This document shows, one piece after another, positions 20,371-30,298 of a DNA stretch of 64,000 nucleotides (position 1 is the stretch's first letter; every line of letters begins with the position of its first letter). The position numbers and the translations under genes were made by a program. The notes under the pieces were generated by a model. It was not told the DNA's origin, ran no database searches, and was given only the letters and a program-made list of their open reading frames with translations. Source of the stretch: DASZUK01 sp963844575 (GTDB lineage Bacteria; Actinomycetota; Acidimicrobiia; Acidimicrobiales; RAAP-2). Where the stretch lies: the NCBI GenBank assembly GCA_963844575.1, contig CAWJOU010000005.1, positions 124,001 to 188,000 of the forward strand. Direction: 5' to 3'.

Positions 20371-21294
20371 CTACAGGCGGTCGACCGTCCAACCGTCAGG
20401 TCGACCGGCCGGGGCCGGGCCGGTCGACCTGACCGACGGTACCTGTGCGGTGGTGCGCGTCGTAGCCACGTGCCGACCCTCGGCCGGTGTCGAGGGAACG
20501 ACCGGCGGCGGGGGCGCGGCCGGAGCCGGGGCCGACGGCGGGCCGGCGTCCGCGCCGGGCTCACCAACCGCGCCGGGCTCACCAACCGCGCCGGGCTCAC
20601 CAACGGCGCCGGCGCCACCAACCGCGCCGGGCTCACCAGCGGCGCCGGCTCCGCTAACCGTGCCGGCGGCGACGTCGGGCACCGGCACGGCGACGAGGAT
20701 CGGCGAGACCGGCGTCGGAACTGCCGCCGGGCCGGCGTCCGGCCGGTGACGGGCCGCCCAGCCGATCACGAACCCGCCGCAGGCCATCAGCACGAGCCCG
20801 GGGCCAAGGGCATAGCCGAGCTCGAACGTCAGCACCCGGAACGGCGTCGCCACGACGAAGTACGGCCCGACGGAACGCAGCACCGGCCAGGCCCACGGGC
20901 CGACGGCGAACCAGGCGCCGCCGACGACAGTGGCGCCGCCGAGCAGCACGAGATCAGCCCGGCCGCGGCCTTCGGCGGTCAGCGGCGCGACGCAGATCAG
21001 CAGCAGTCCGGCCACGAGCCCGAGGATGCCGGGCAGCAGTGCGAGGAACAGATGGGACGACGTCCACCGCCACGCGGCCGATCCGTCACCGCTGAACCCG
21101 AACGTCGGCCCGACGTAGGCGATGATCCCGCCCCAGGCCGCGACGAGGGCGATGATGACGCCGACGACGATCAGGCTGGCCGGCACCGATCGGGTGGCCC
21201 GTGTGCGCCTCGCCGATCGGACCGGCGGCGCTCCGGCCGGCACGTCCGCCGGGCCGAGGGGCTCCGACTGGGGCATCTCCATCCTGGCGGCCAT
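20371..21294 (-). CDS. four-helix membrane protein with Gly-Glu-Pro repeat tail
   Basis: 307 residues from ATG 21294, which has a perfect AGGAGGT 6 bases upstream. After a polar N terminus there are four membrane segments (SLIVVGVIIALVAAWGGIIA; HLFLALLPGILGLVAGLLLI; VLLGGATVVGGAWFAVGPWA; GPGLVLMACGGFVIGWAA). The C-terminal third is Ala/Pro/Gly-rich and contains EPGAVGEPGAVGEPGA encoded by an 18-base tandem repeat. The family is not recognised. It lies 164 bases downstream of the APC permease on the same strand and may share its transcript. Confidence 0.7.
   Translation of the reverse strand: MAARMEMPQSEPLGPADVPAGAPPVRSARRTRATRSVPASLIVVGVIIALVAAWGGIIAYVGPTFGFSGDGSAAWRWTSSHLFLALLPGILGLVAGLLLICVAPLTAEGRGRADLVLLGGATVVGGAWFAVGPWAWPVLRSVGPYFVVATPFRVLTFELGYALGPGLVLMACGGFVIGWAARHRPDAGPAAVPTPVSPILVAVPVPDVAAGTVSGAGAAGEPGAVGGAGAVGEPGAVGEPGAVGEPGADAGPPSAPAPAAPPPPVVPSTPAEGRHVATTRTTAQVPSVRSTGPAPAGRPDGWTVDRL
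20560..20650. repeat. 18-base tandem repeat in a coding tail
   Basis: CGCGCCGGGCTCACCAAC and close variants repeat about five times. On the minus strand they encode the hexapeptide GEPGAV in the preceding gene. Copy number is likely to vary between strains. Confidence 0.7.
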
Positions 21295-21458
21295 AACCCA
21301 CCTCCTATGGCGACGGCGCGGCAACCGCGCTTCGACGATACCGGCCTTGCCGTTCTCGAGCAGGTACCCGCGCTGCCCAGTGGCGAAACGGGACGTTCCC
21401 GACGACGTCTCCGACGAGCGGCCGACGAGGCGGCGGCGGGGCGGCGGCGGCGGGAAAG

Positions 21459-23126
21459 TCAGCCGGCCGGGGCGACGGGTGGCCGCGGGTGGTGCTCGAC
21501 GCCGGGCAGGTCGGCGTAGACCGACTCGGGCACGAGCGTCGGGGTGTCGCGGTTGAGCACCTCGCCGCGGAAGAAGGCCGGCCGGAACCGGCGGAACGTG
21601 ACGAGGCAGACGATGCCGATGAGGACGGTGATCGCCTCGATGAGGAAGATGGCGCCCATGTGCCAGTGCGGCCAGAACGGGATCGTCCACGTCGTTGTCG
21701 AGTTGGCCGGCCGCCAGTAGTACCAGAGGTTGTAGCCGAGGGCGGCGAAGAGGATGAGCCCGCCGAGCAGCGGCAGGATGCCGCGCATCCAGAGGTTCCG
21801 GGCGCTGTCGGTCAGCGTCTTGCGGTAGTACCAGACACAGGCGAACCCGGTGAGGCCGTAGTAGAAGGCGATCATCACGCCGAGGGCGGACACGGCCTCG
21901 GCGATGACGGTGCCGGCGGAGATGTAGTTCATGATCACGTAGAGGACGATCGAGACGGCACCCATGACGACGGTGGAGACCGTCGGGGTCAGGTGGCGGC
22001 CGTGGATGCGGGCGAACGACTTCGGGATCGCCTTGTACGTGGCCATCGACAGCGTCGTCCGGGCGGTCGGCAGGATCGTCGTCTGGGTCGAGGCCGCGGC
22101 CGAGCTGAGCACCATCAGGATCAGCAGGTGGGAGAGCACGCTTCCGAACCCGGAGGTGCCGAAGACCGAACCGCCCAGCACCTTCAGCACGTCGCCGACG
22201 TTCGCCGGGTTCCCGAGCCCGATGCCGTGGGTGCCGACACCGGCGTACGACTGGACGGAGAGCACGACGAGGGCGTAGATGCCCAGCAGCAGCAGGGTGG
22301 AGACGATGGCGGCCCGGCCCGGCGTCTTGTTCGGGTCCTTGGTCTCCTCGTTGACCGACACCGCGGTGTCCCAGCCCCAGTAGATGAACAGCATCAGCAG
22401 GACGCCGTTGACGAAGGCGGACAACGAGCTGATCTTGAACGGGTCGAACCACGACCAGGAGAAGTCGAGGTGGCCCGGCGGCGCCGACCCGTTGCCGACC
22501 TTGACCAACGCGACGACGGAGAGGACGACGAGCATCGTCACCTCGATGGCGAGGAGCACCTTCTGCAGGTTGGCCGAGACCTCGATGCCGACGTAACAGA
22601 TCCACGTCATGCCGACGATCCACAGCACGCCGACGAGCAGGACCCAACCGCTGGCCGGGTTGCTCCCGATGCCGTTGGCGCCGAACAGGAGGAAGAGGTA
22701 CTGACCGGCGATCTGGGCCAGGCTGGCCATGACGAGCACGTCGGTGGCGATGATGCCCCAGCCGCCCCACCAGCCGGTCCGGGGGCCGAAGGCCCGGGTG
22801 CCCCAGGTGAACGTGGTGCCGCAGTCGGGGTCGGCCTTGTTGAGCTCGTTGTAGGCGAAGGCGATGAAGAGCATGGGGATGAAGGCCAGGATGGTGATGA
22901 TCGGCGCCTGCAGGCCGATGGCCACCACGACGAACCCGAGGGTGGCGGCCAGGCTGTAGGCCGGCGCGGTCGACGCCACGCCGACGACCGTGCTGGAGAC
23001 GAGACCGAGCGCACCGTGCTTGAGGTTCTTCTGGCCCGGATGGGCGGCGATCGCCGCGGTCGGCGCCCCCAGGACCGACAGGTCGTCGATGCTGGCCGCG
23101 CCGCCGCCGTCCATGCCCTCCGCCAT
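21459..23126 (-). CDS. APC-superfamily amino-acid permease
   Basis: 555 residues from ATG 23126, preceded by GGGGAGG. About twelve membrane segments are visible. The family signature in helix 1 is GLVSSTVVGVASTAPAYSLA, the helix 6 region reads FIYWGWDTAVSVNEETKDPN and the C-terminal half has two extra helices. These marks fit the APA/YjeH-like cationic or neutral amino-acid transporters. The substrate cannot be assigned. No regulatory site is obvious in the preceding spacer, which is occupied by a short tandem repeat. Confidence 0.85.
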   Translation of the reverse strand: MAEGMDGGGAASIDDLSVLGAPTAAIAAHPGQKNLKHGALGLVSSTVVGVASTAPAYSLAATLGFVVVAIGLQAPIITILAFIPMLFIAFAYNELNKADPDCGTTFTWGTRAFGPRTGWWGGWGIIATDVLVMASLAQIAGQYLFLLFGANGIGSNPASGWVLLVGVLWIVGMTWICYVGIEVSANLQKVLLAIEVTMLVVLSVVALVKVGNGSAPPGHLDFSWSWFDPFKISSLSAFVNGVLLMLFIYWGWDTAVSVNEETKDPNKTPGRAAIVSTLLLLGIYALVVLSVQSYAGVGTHGIGLGNPANVGDVLKVLGGSVFGTSGFGSVLSHLLILMVLSSAAASTQTTILPTARTTLSMATYKAIPKSFARIHGRHLTPTVSTVVMGAVSIVLYVIMNYISAGTVIAEAVSALGVMIAFYYGLTGFACVWYYRKTLTDSARNLWMRGILPLLGGLILFAALGYNLWYYWRPANSTTTWTIPFWPHWHMGAIFLIEAITVLIGIVCLVTFRRFRPAFFRGEVLNRDTPTLVPESVYADLPGVEHHPRPPVAPAG

Positions 23127-23347
23127 CGCTGCCTCCCCGTCCCGGTGCTGGCGACCCCGGTCCTTCGACGTTAACTCCCGGGGTGGGCGCCTGCATTGCA
23201 TCTGGCGGCTGATCCCGGTCGGTTTGCCCGGCAGAGTCGACGGACTCACCGATGATCCCGATGGTGAACGCCGATATCCGTCGCCCAGCGAGGCGCCGGC
23301 GGCTCCCGTCGGCGGCTCCCCGATCGGTCGTACCGCCCGATGTCGGA

Positions 23348-23403
23348 CGATCGGTGCGGAGCGATCGGTGCCGGGCGATCGGTGCCGGGCGATCGGCGGC
23401 CGT
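23348..23403. repeat. 14-base tandem repeat in the 23.1-23.5 kb spacer
   Basis: CGATCGGTGCCGGG repeats three times with a fourth partial copy; each unit contains the palindrome CGATCG. It lies in a 354-base gene-free spacer between the APC permease and the phosphatase-like gene. Nothing else convincing is seen there. Confidence 0.65.
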
Positions 23404-23480
23404 GTGGCCGGGGCGGGTCGCCCGTTTCCCTATCGAGGGCTCTCGATGGCGCCGCCGGGTGACCCTGTTCCGACCACGAC

Positions 23481-25749
23481 ATGGCGCAAGGAGGCATCTT
23501 GCCGGTGGGGAGCCACCAGCAGCCGGCTCCGGCGAGCCCCGGGCAGCGGCGCGCCCCGGGAGCCGACCGGGAGCGAACGGCGAACGAGTACGCGGCGGCG
23601 CTCGCCCGGGTCGAGCTGCTCGACAGCCTCTCCGTCCACCTCGGCCGCTCGCCCGACCCCGAGACGCTCGCCCGGCGGCTCGTCGAGCGGGTGACCGAGC
23701 GCTTCGGCGACGTCGCGGTCTGGCTCCACGACGACCGCGGCCTCCGCCGGGTGGCCGGCCCGTTGTCCGGTGTGGCCGCCGCCGAGGTCGCGTCGGCCTT
23801 CCGGACCGGCGACCTGCAGATGACGGCCGAGCCGGCCGGACGCACGGTGGTGGCGCTCCCGCTGCTGGCGGACGGCGCGGTGCTCGGCGTCCTGGCCATC
23901 GCCGGGGACGGCGAGCTCGGCACCGACGACGCGTCGGTCGCGCTGGCCGTCGCCGTCCGGGCCGGACGGGCGCTGATGGACGTCGCCCGCCTCCAGCACG
24001 AACGCGCGGTCGTCGACGCCTGCCGCGGCCCGGCGGTCCGATCGGACCTCTGCGTGCCCGGGATCGACGTCGGCGCCCACCACCGCCCGGGCCACCGGCC
24101 AGGCGGGGCGACGTGGTACGACGCGGTCGAGCTGGACGACGGCTTCCTCTTCTTCGGGCTCGGCCGGGTGCTCGACGGCGGCCCGGCCGCGGTCGCCCTG
24201 ATGACCCAGGTGCGAGCGGCGATGCGGGCGTACGTCGTCGACTACCCGTCGCCGGCCGCCGTCCTCAGCGGGGTCGACCGCCTCTTCGACGTCGTGCGCG
24301 AGGAGCGGACGGTCACGACGGTGGCGGGGATCGCCGACCCGGCGAGCGGCGAGGTCTGGCTGGCCAATGCCGGCCACGCCGCGCCGCTGCTCGTGACCGC
24401 GTCGGCCCCGGCGACCCCGCTCGACGAAGCCCGGTCGGCGCCGCTCGGGCCGGGCGGCCCCGGCGGGGGCGGCGGCCGGCGCGAACGGCCCGAGCACCGC
24501 CTCGTGCTGCAGCGGGGCGACGCCGTCCTGCTGCACGCCGGCGAGTGGCCGGGCGACGACCTGGCCGACGAGCCGCGGCTGGCCACCGGCGCCGGCGTCC
24601 CGGTCGGTCGCGCCCTCGACCGGTGGGTGGCCGGACTGGCGACGGTCATGGCGGACCACCCGACCGGCGAGCCGCCGGGCGGCATCGCCGTCCTGGCCGT
24701 CCGCTACGCCGGGCGGCCCCGGTCCGTCCGTCCGGCCCGCGCCGACCGCGAGTCGGCGTCGGGCCCGGCGGCCGGGGCGGCACCGCGGCTCCAGCTGCCA
24801 CCGCTGGCGTCGAGCGCGCTGGCGGCCCGCCAGTGGGTGGCCGACCGCCTGGCCGGCCTGTCGATCGAGCTGGTCGACACCGCGACGCTGCTGACGTCGG
24901 AGCTGGTGACTAACGCGGTGCTGCACGCCGGCACCGACGTGATCGTCTCGATCCACCGGGGCGACGAGCGGATCCGGGTGGACGTCGCCGACTGGCAGTC
25001 CGGTCGAACCGGTCCGCAAGGACTACCCGACCGACGCGGCCACTGGCCGGGGGCTCACGCTGTTCGACCACCTGGCGTCGGCCTGGGGGACGCGCTCGAT
25101 CATCCCGGCCGGGAAGATCGTCTGGTTCGAGCTGCCCGTCGACGCACCCGGCGACGCCTTCGAGCCCGGCGCTCTCCCGTTCGACCTCGACGACCCGTTC
25201 GACCTCGACGAGCTGTTCGATGCCGGCGCGCTGCCGGCGCCGTTCGACCGCCCGCCGCCCACCCGGCTGGGCACCGCCGGTCCCCCGGTGCCGGTCCGGC
25301 TGCTCGACGTGCCGGTCGCCGTGCTGAACCGGGCGGCCGAGCAGTACGAGGCCCTCTTCCGCGAGTTCCGGCTCGTCGTCGAGCAGGGGCCGGCGAACCC
25401 GGGCGGGGCGCCGGAACGGCTGCTCGCGGTCATCGACGAGCTCGGGACCCGGTTCGCCGGCTTCGCGATCGGGATGGACCAGGACTGGCGGGTCGCGGTG
25501 GCCCGGGGCGACCGCACCGTCGACCTCGCGCTCGACGTGCCGGCCGCGGTGGGGCCGGCCTGCGAGCACTACGACCAACTGCTCGACCAGGCCGACCACT
25601 TCTGTCGGGCGGCCGAGCTGATCACCCTGCCGGCCACCCCGGAGACCGTCGCGCTTCGCAAATGGCTCCTGCTCGAGTTCTCCCGGCAGGTCGCCGGCCA
25701 GCCACCGGTACCGTGGCCACAGAGCGCGTGGGCCCGGGGCGGGCGATAA
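23481..25749 (+). pseudogene. GAF/SpoIIE-like phosphatase/HATPase regulator, frameshifted
   Basis: Joined product of about 755 residues. Order: a GAF-like segment (LARRLVERVTERFGDVAVWL onward), a SpoIIE/PP2C domain (VPGIDVGAHHRPG to NAGHAAPLL), an RsbW-like ATPase domain (TSELVTNAVLHAGTDV, N box), and a C-terminal extension with VLNRAAEQYEALFREFRLVV. Near 24995 the frame shifts by one base; the ATPase G-region (DAATGRGLTLFDHLASAWG) and all that follows lie in the frame that stops at 25749. The phosphatase domain has lost its metal-binding acids: GGDWYD is GGATWYD and the GDVsGHG motif is FGLGRVLDGG. Such proteins normally act in anti-sigma partner switching. Confidence 0.65.
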
Positions 25750-25804
25750 CCGGCGGCGGCGGCGATTCCGCATCGACGAACCCGGCATCGGCAATGATCC
25801 GGCG

Positions 25805-26404
25805 ATGGCCCGTTCGTCCCGTCGCTCCGGCTCCCCGACCCCGCCACCGGCCGGGCTTCTCCTCGCTCCGGGCGCCGGCGCCGGGAGCGACCAGCCGTCG
25901 CTGATCGCCATCGACGACGCGGTGACCGCGACCGGTGTTCGCGTCGCCCGCATGGACTTCCCGTACCGGCTCGCCGGTCGTCGGGCGCCGGACCGCCCGC
26001 CGGTGCTCCTCGCCGCGGTCGTCGACGCGGCGACGCAGCTGGCCGAGTCGGCCGGTGTCGCGCCGGACCGGCTGGCTCTCGGCGGCCGGTCGATGGGCGG
26101 CCGGATCTGCTCGATGGCCGTCGCCGACGGCCTGCCGGCGGCCGCGCTCGTCCTCGTCAGCTACCCGCTTCACCCACCCGGCCGTCCCGACCGGCTGCGG
26201 ACCGACCACTTCGGCGCCCTCCGCGTCCCGTGCCTCTTCGTCTCGGGCACCCGCGACGCGTTCGGCTCGCCGGCCGAGCTCGAAGCGGCTACCGCGGCGA
26301 TCGCCGGCCCGGTCACCCACGTGTGGATCGACGGCGGCGACCACGGCCTGCGGCGCAAGGACGACGACGTCGCCGAGGCGGTCCGTCGTTGGCTGGGCCC
26401 TTGA
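25805..26404 (+). CDS. small alpha/beta hydrolase (KANL3/Tex30-like)
   Basis: 199 residues. LLLAPGAGAGSDQPSL is the N-terminal strand and oxyanion region, LALGGRSMGGRICSM contains the nucleophile Ser of GRSMGG, FVSGTRDAFG the acid, and WIDGGDHGLRR the His. The compact size and order match the KANL3/Tex30 or dienelactone-hydrolase-like branch. The substrate is unknown. It ends 16 bases before the FUSC gene, so they probably share a transcript. Confidence 0.75.
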   Translation: MARSSRRSGSPTPPPAGLLLAPGAGAGSDQPSLIAIDDAVTATGVRVARMDFPYRLAGRRAPDRPPVLLAAVVDAATQLAESAGVAPDRLALGGRSMGGRICSMAVADGLPAAALVLVSYPLHPPGRPDRLRTDHFGALRVPCLFVSGTRDAFGSPAELEAATAAIAGPVTHVWIDGGDHGLRRKDDDVAEAVRRWLGP

Positions 26405-26420
26405 TTGGTAACTTGCCGGC

Positions 26421-28571
26421 GTGGTGGTGTCCAGCCTGACCAGCGGGCTGATCCGCCCCGCCTTCCGGATCGACCGCCACCAGATCGACGTCCGGCTCGG
26501 GATCGAGTGCGCGGCGGCGATCGCCCTCCCCCTGATCGTCGGCCTGGCCGCCGGCCAGCCGGTCACCGCCGCCTGGGGCGCCATCGGCGCGTTCTTGGCG
26601 AACTTCTCCGTCTACCAACCGGGCTACCGGGTCCGCGTGCGGATCGTCGTCGTCGCCAGCGTCGTCATCGCCGCCGCGACGTTCCTCGGCGCGGTCACCG
26701 GGATCGACAACCAGGCGGTCTTCCCGTTGATCGCCGTCTGGTCGTTTCTGGCCGGCCTGCTCGTCGCCCTCGGCCCGAGCGCGGCGATGATCGGCGTCGT
26801 GTCCTCCGTCGGCCTGGCGGTGGCGACGGCGCTCAACGCGACGCCGACCGTGGCCCTCGAGGACGCGGCCGCCGCGCTGGCCGGCGGGCTCGGCGCAGCG
26901 GTGCTCGCCTTCGCGTTCCACCGGCGCGGCCAGCGGGCCGAGGCGGCCGCGCTCGGCGCGGCGTACCGCGTGCTCGCCGGCTACGCCCACGGCATCGGCC
27001 GCGGCGGTTCGGCGCTGCCTGAGGGCACCGCGTTCGACGCGGTCGGCGCGACGCTGGCGCGGCCCGGACCGCACCGGACCCGTTCGCTGGCCACCCGCGA
27101 CCGGGCCCTGGCCGCGCGGGCCGAACGGCTGCGGACCGTGCTCGCCGCGCTGGCCGTCACCCGGGACCGACTCGCCGGCCACGGTGAGGACGAACCGGCC
27201 CATCGGGCGGTGGCCGCCATCGACGAGCTCGCCGACGCGATCGGCACGCTCCTCGACGAGCTCGCCGACTGCTGCGCCACCGACCGGGCGCCGGGTGACG
27301 CCAGGCCAGCGGACGAACGGCTGCGGGCCGCCCGGCGATCGCTGGCCGGAGCGGGCGACGACCGGACGGTGCCGCTCGCCGAGCTCTTCGCCGAAGCCGA
27401 CGAGCTCGTCGGCTCGGTCCGGCGGCTACTGGCCGACGAGACGGCCGACGACGGGGCTGAGCGACCCGCCGACTGGACCCGGCACCCCGCCCGCCTCCGG
27501 GCGCTGGCCCACCGGCCGGACACGTTCGACGAGGTCCGGCTGGCGCTGCGGGCCAACCTAACCCTCCGGTCGACGGCCTGCCGGCACGCCCTGCGGCTGG
27601 CTGTCACCGTGACCGTCGCCACCGTGCTCTACCGCGTCATCGACACCCACGACGGCTACTGGATCGTCGTCGCGGTGCTCTTCATCATGAAGCCCGACTT
27701 CGGATCGACCGTCGGTCGGGGGATCCTCCGGGCCGTCGGCACGCTGGCCGGCGTGACGCTGACCACTCTCCTCCTGGCCTCGCTGCGGCCGGGGCCGGTC
27801 GTCCTCGCCGTCATCGCCGTCGCCGCCGCGGTGTTCGCGTACGCGCTCTTCAACGCCAATTATGGCGCGTTCACCGTCTTCCTCACCTGCCTGACCGTCG
27901 CCCTGGCCGCCATGATCGGGCTACCGGCGATGACCGCGGTGGCCAACCGGGCCGTCGACAACCTGATCGCGTCCGGTCTGGCCATCATGGCGGTCGTCGT
28001 CTGGCCGACGTGGGTGGCGACCGAGGTGCCGCGGCTCGTCGCCGCCTGCCTCCGGGCCGAGCACCGTTTCGGCGACACCGTGCTGGCGGCGTTCGTCCGC
28101 CCACCCGGCCGACCGGCCACCGAGCCGGTCGACAATGCGACCGTCGACGGTCTCGTCCGGGAGGCCCGACTGGCCCGCTCGAACGCCGAGGCCGCGGTCC
28201 AGCGTATGGGGGCCGAGACCCCCGGCGTCGACAAGGGGACGCTGCCGCTCGACGTCGCCGAGGCGATCCTCGCCGAGATGCACCACTACGGCCTGGCCGG
28301 CCTCTCCCTCCGCGTCCACGTCGCCCACCCCGACGGGACCGGGCTGCCGGTCCTCGTCCCCGTCCGCCGGGACCTGACCGCGGCCTTCGCCGAGCTCGCC
28401 GCGGCCGTCGAGGACGGCGGCCCGGCGCCGACGACCCGACCGGTCCTCCCGCCGTCCGACACCATCCCGCCGACGCCGCTCGCCCGGCTGGTCGCCGAAG
28501 AGACCGGCGCCATGGCCACCGCGATCGACTCGGCCGTCACCGCCTACGACCGGCGCGGCCCCCGGACCTGA
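26421..28571 (+). CDS. FUSC-family (aromatic acid exporter-like) membrane protein
   Basis: 716 residues from GTG 26421. The N-terminal membrane block starts CAAAIALPLIVGLAAGQPVT and includes WGAIGAFLANFSVYQPGY. A long charged cytoplasmic middle (residues about 180-380) follows, then a second membrane block with DTHDGYWIVVAVLFIMKPDF, the FUSC signature region. A C-terminal cytoplasmic domain of about 180 residues ends the protein. Two-block FUSC proteins resemble AaeB/YccS exporters of aromatic acids. The cargo is not known. Confidence 0.8.
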   Translation: MVVSSLTSGLIRPAFRIDRHQIDVRLGIECAAAIALPLIVGLAAGQPVTAAWGAIGAFLANFSVYQPGYRVRVRIVVVASVVIAAATFLGAVTGIDNQAVFPLIAVWSFLAGLLVALGPSAAMIGVVSSVGLAVATALNATPTVALEDAAAALAGGLGAAVLAFAFHRRGQRAEAAALGAAYRVLAGYAHGIGRGGSALPEGTAFDAVGATLARPGPHRTRSLATRDRALAARAERLRTVLAALAVTRDRLAGHGEDEPAHRAVAAIDELADAIGTLLDELADCCATDRAPGDARPADERLRAARRSLAGAGDDRTVPLAELFAEADELVGSVRRLLADETADDGAERPADWTRHPARLRALAHRPDTFDEVRLALRANLTLRSTACRHALRLAVTVTVATVLYRVIDTHDGYWIVVAVLFIMKPDFGSTVGRGILRAVGTLAGVTLTTLLLASLRPGPVVLAVIAVAAAVFAYALFNANYGAFTVFLTCLTVALAAMIGLPAMTAVANRAVDNLIASGLAIMAVVVWPTWVATEVPRLVAACLRAEHRFGDTVLAAFVRPPGRPATEPVDNATVDGLVREARLARSNAEAAVQRMGAETPGVDKGTLPLDVAEAILAEMHHYGLAGLSLRVHVAHPDGTGLPVLVPVRRDLTAAFAELAAAVEDGGPAPTTRPVLPPSDTIPPTPLARLVAEETGAMATAIDSAVTAYDRRGPRT

Positions 28572-28639
28572 CCTGACCTTGGCCGGACCGAACTGGCCCG
28601 GTCCGCCGACTCGCCGGCCGGCGCCGAGCGCCGAGCGGT

Positions 28640-30298
28640 TCAGTTGTGCAGGACCAGGTGCTGTTCGGTCGGTGCGGTCGACGAGCCCTGGCCCGCCATG
28701 GCCACGCAGCTGGCGTCGGCCGGGCACGAGATCGACGAGACGTCCTCGATGTCGAGATCGACTAGCCCGGTGCTGGCCTGCTGAGCCGGCGTCGCCCGGG
28801 TGGGCAGTGTCTCCGTCGACCACGTCGCGCCGCCATCGTCGGTCGACTCGATCACGCCGACTTCCGACCCGTTGTCACCTGTCCCGCCGGTGAAGCCGCC
28901 GGCCCAGCAGTCGAGCGCCGACGGGCAGGCGATGGTAGTGAGCTCGGCCGGGGTCAGCCCCCTCGCTCCCGGCGCGGTCCACGAGCGCCCACCGTCGGTG
29001 CTCACCAGGACGGTGCTCGGGCCGTAGGGGCCGGCGCCAGCGGCCGCGGCCGATGTGGACGACGGCCCGTTGGCCACCGCCATGCAGTCGGCCGCGTCCG
29101 AGCACGACACGGCCTGAACGACGGCCACCCCGGCCGGGACGGTGGCGGTCGACCAACTCGCCCCGCCGTCGTCGGAGTAGAGGGCCGCGCCGCTGGCCGT
29201 CGACGACCCGACCGGGGTCGCACCGAACCCAGTCGTGCCGACGACCACGCAGTCACCGACGCCGGCACAGCTCACCCCGTAGGGGCGGGAAGGGATGATG
29301 GCGGTCGGGAACGGCACCACGGACCACGACGCGCCGCCGTCCGTCGTGCGCACCGAGACGGCCGCCCCTTGTGGGGCTGTCGACGTCGGTGTGCCATAGC
29401 TCGCCCCGACGCAGACGATCGCCGAGCGGCAGGCCAGCGAGACGACGTCGACGGCCTGACGGGGCAGCGGGACCGTCGACCAGCCGGCGCCGCCGTCCGT
29501 CGTGACGAACACCGCCGGCATACCTCCCGACGGGCTCGTCGCCCCGACCGGGACGTCGGCGTAGCCGGCCACCAGGCACCCTTCGGCCGTCGAACACGTC
29601 AGGTTGGACGTCAGCCAGGTGCCGCCCGGCAGCGGTGAGGCCTGCCAGGTGACGCCGCCGTCGGTGGTGACCTCGACGACCGCGCCGTACCGGCTGCTGC
29701 CCAGGTCGACGGCGTAGCAGGTGGTGACGGTCGGGCAGGTGGCCGCCACCGACGCGGCCACCGCGCCCGACGACGACGGCTGCCACGCCATCTGGTCGAT
29801 GAACCCGGCCAGCCGCCACGAGGCGGGAACCGTGGAGACACCCGTGACGGGGCGCTCGGGCGGCTGGCCGGAGAACGTGTTGATCCCGACGACGGCCAGG
29901 ATCACGATGACGGCCGCGGCGGTGACCGCCCAGGCGGCCGCAGCCGGGGGGCGGGCGAACCGGCGCGGGCCGGTACGGGGGTGGCGGTGGCCGTCCGCGG
30001 GCCGATCGCCCGCGATCGGATCGGCGACTGCCGGGACGGGGACGGGTACAGGGCCCCGGTAGAGCGGCGCGGCGGCCTCCCACGCCGTCGCGGGCAACCG
30101 GCCGAGCCGGCGGGCCACCGCGGCCAGCTCCGGGTCGACCCCGGCCGGTTCGGAGAGCGGTTCGGAGAGCGGCTCGGTCGCGGCCAAGACGAGGGCGTCG
30201 AGGTACGCGTCGAGGGCGTTGAGCGCCTCGGGCGTGGGCTCCTCGGCGGTTCGCCCGCCGGCGGCCGACCTCCAGAAGACGTGGCGACGTCGTCTCAA
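28640..30298 (-). CDS. membrane anti-sigma-like protein with extracytoplasmic Asp-box propeller
   Basis: 552 residues if started at TTG 30298, which overlaps the sigma stop as TTGA; no ATG or GTG fits nearby. Residues 1-115 are cytoplasmic and rich in acidic and Ala residues (NALDAYLDALVLAA). One membrane segment follows (AAAWAVTAAAVIVILAVVG). The outside part has at least six Asp-boxes (TTDGGVTW, TTDGGAGW, TTDGGASW, SDDGGASW, STDGGRSW, TDDGGATW), as in BNR/HCF136-like propellers. Paired Cys residues between blades (CPTVTTC, CSTAEGC, CSDAADC) may form disulfides. Position and topology suggest it controls the upstream ECF sigma factor. Confidence 0.65.
   Translation of the reverse strand: MRRRRHVFWRSAAGGRTAEEPTPEALNALDAYLDALVLAATEPLSEPLSEPAGVDPELAAVARRLGRLPATAWEAAAPLYRGPVPVPVPAVADPIAGDRPADGHRHPRTGPRRFARPPAAAAWAVTAAAVIVILAVVGINTFSGQPPERPVTGVSTVPASWRLAGFIDQMAWQPSSSGAVAASVAATCPTVTTCYAVDLGSSRYGAVVEVTTDGGVTWQASPLPGGTWLTSNLTCSTAEGCLVAGYADVPVGATSPSGGMPAVFVTTDGGAGWSTVPLPRQAVDVVSLACRSAIVCVGASYGTPTSTAPQGAAVSVRTTDGGASWSVVPFPTAIIPSRPYGVSCAGVGDCVVVGTTGFGATPVGSSTASGAALYSDDGGASWSTATVPAGVAVVQAVSCSDAADCMAVANGPSSTSAAAAGAGPYGPSTVLVSTDGGRSWTAPGARGLTPAELTTIACPSALDCWAGGFTGGTGDNGSEVGVIESTDDGGATWSTETLPTRATPAQQASTGLVDLDIEDVSSISCPADASCVAMAGQGSSTAPTEQHLVLHN

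Noticed and set aside
20371..23196. Single 941-codon minus-strand frame spanning the permease and the membrane protein
   Set aside because: Only its last third is a real gene with its own perfect ribosome site at 21294; the rest is out of frame with the clearly coding permease.
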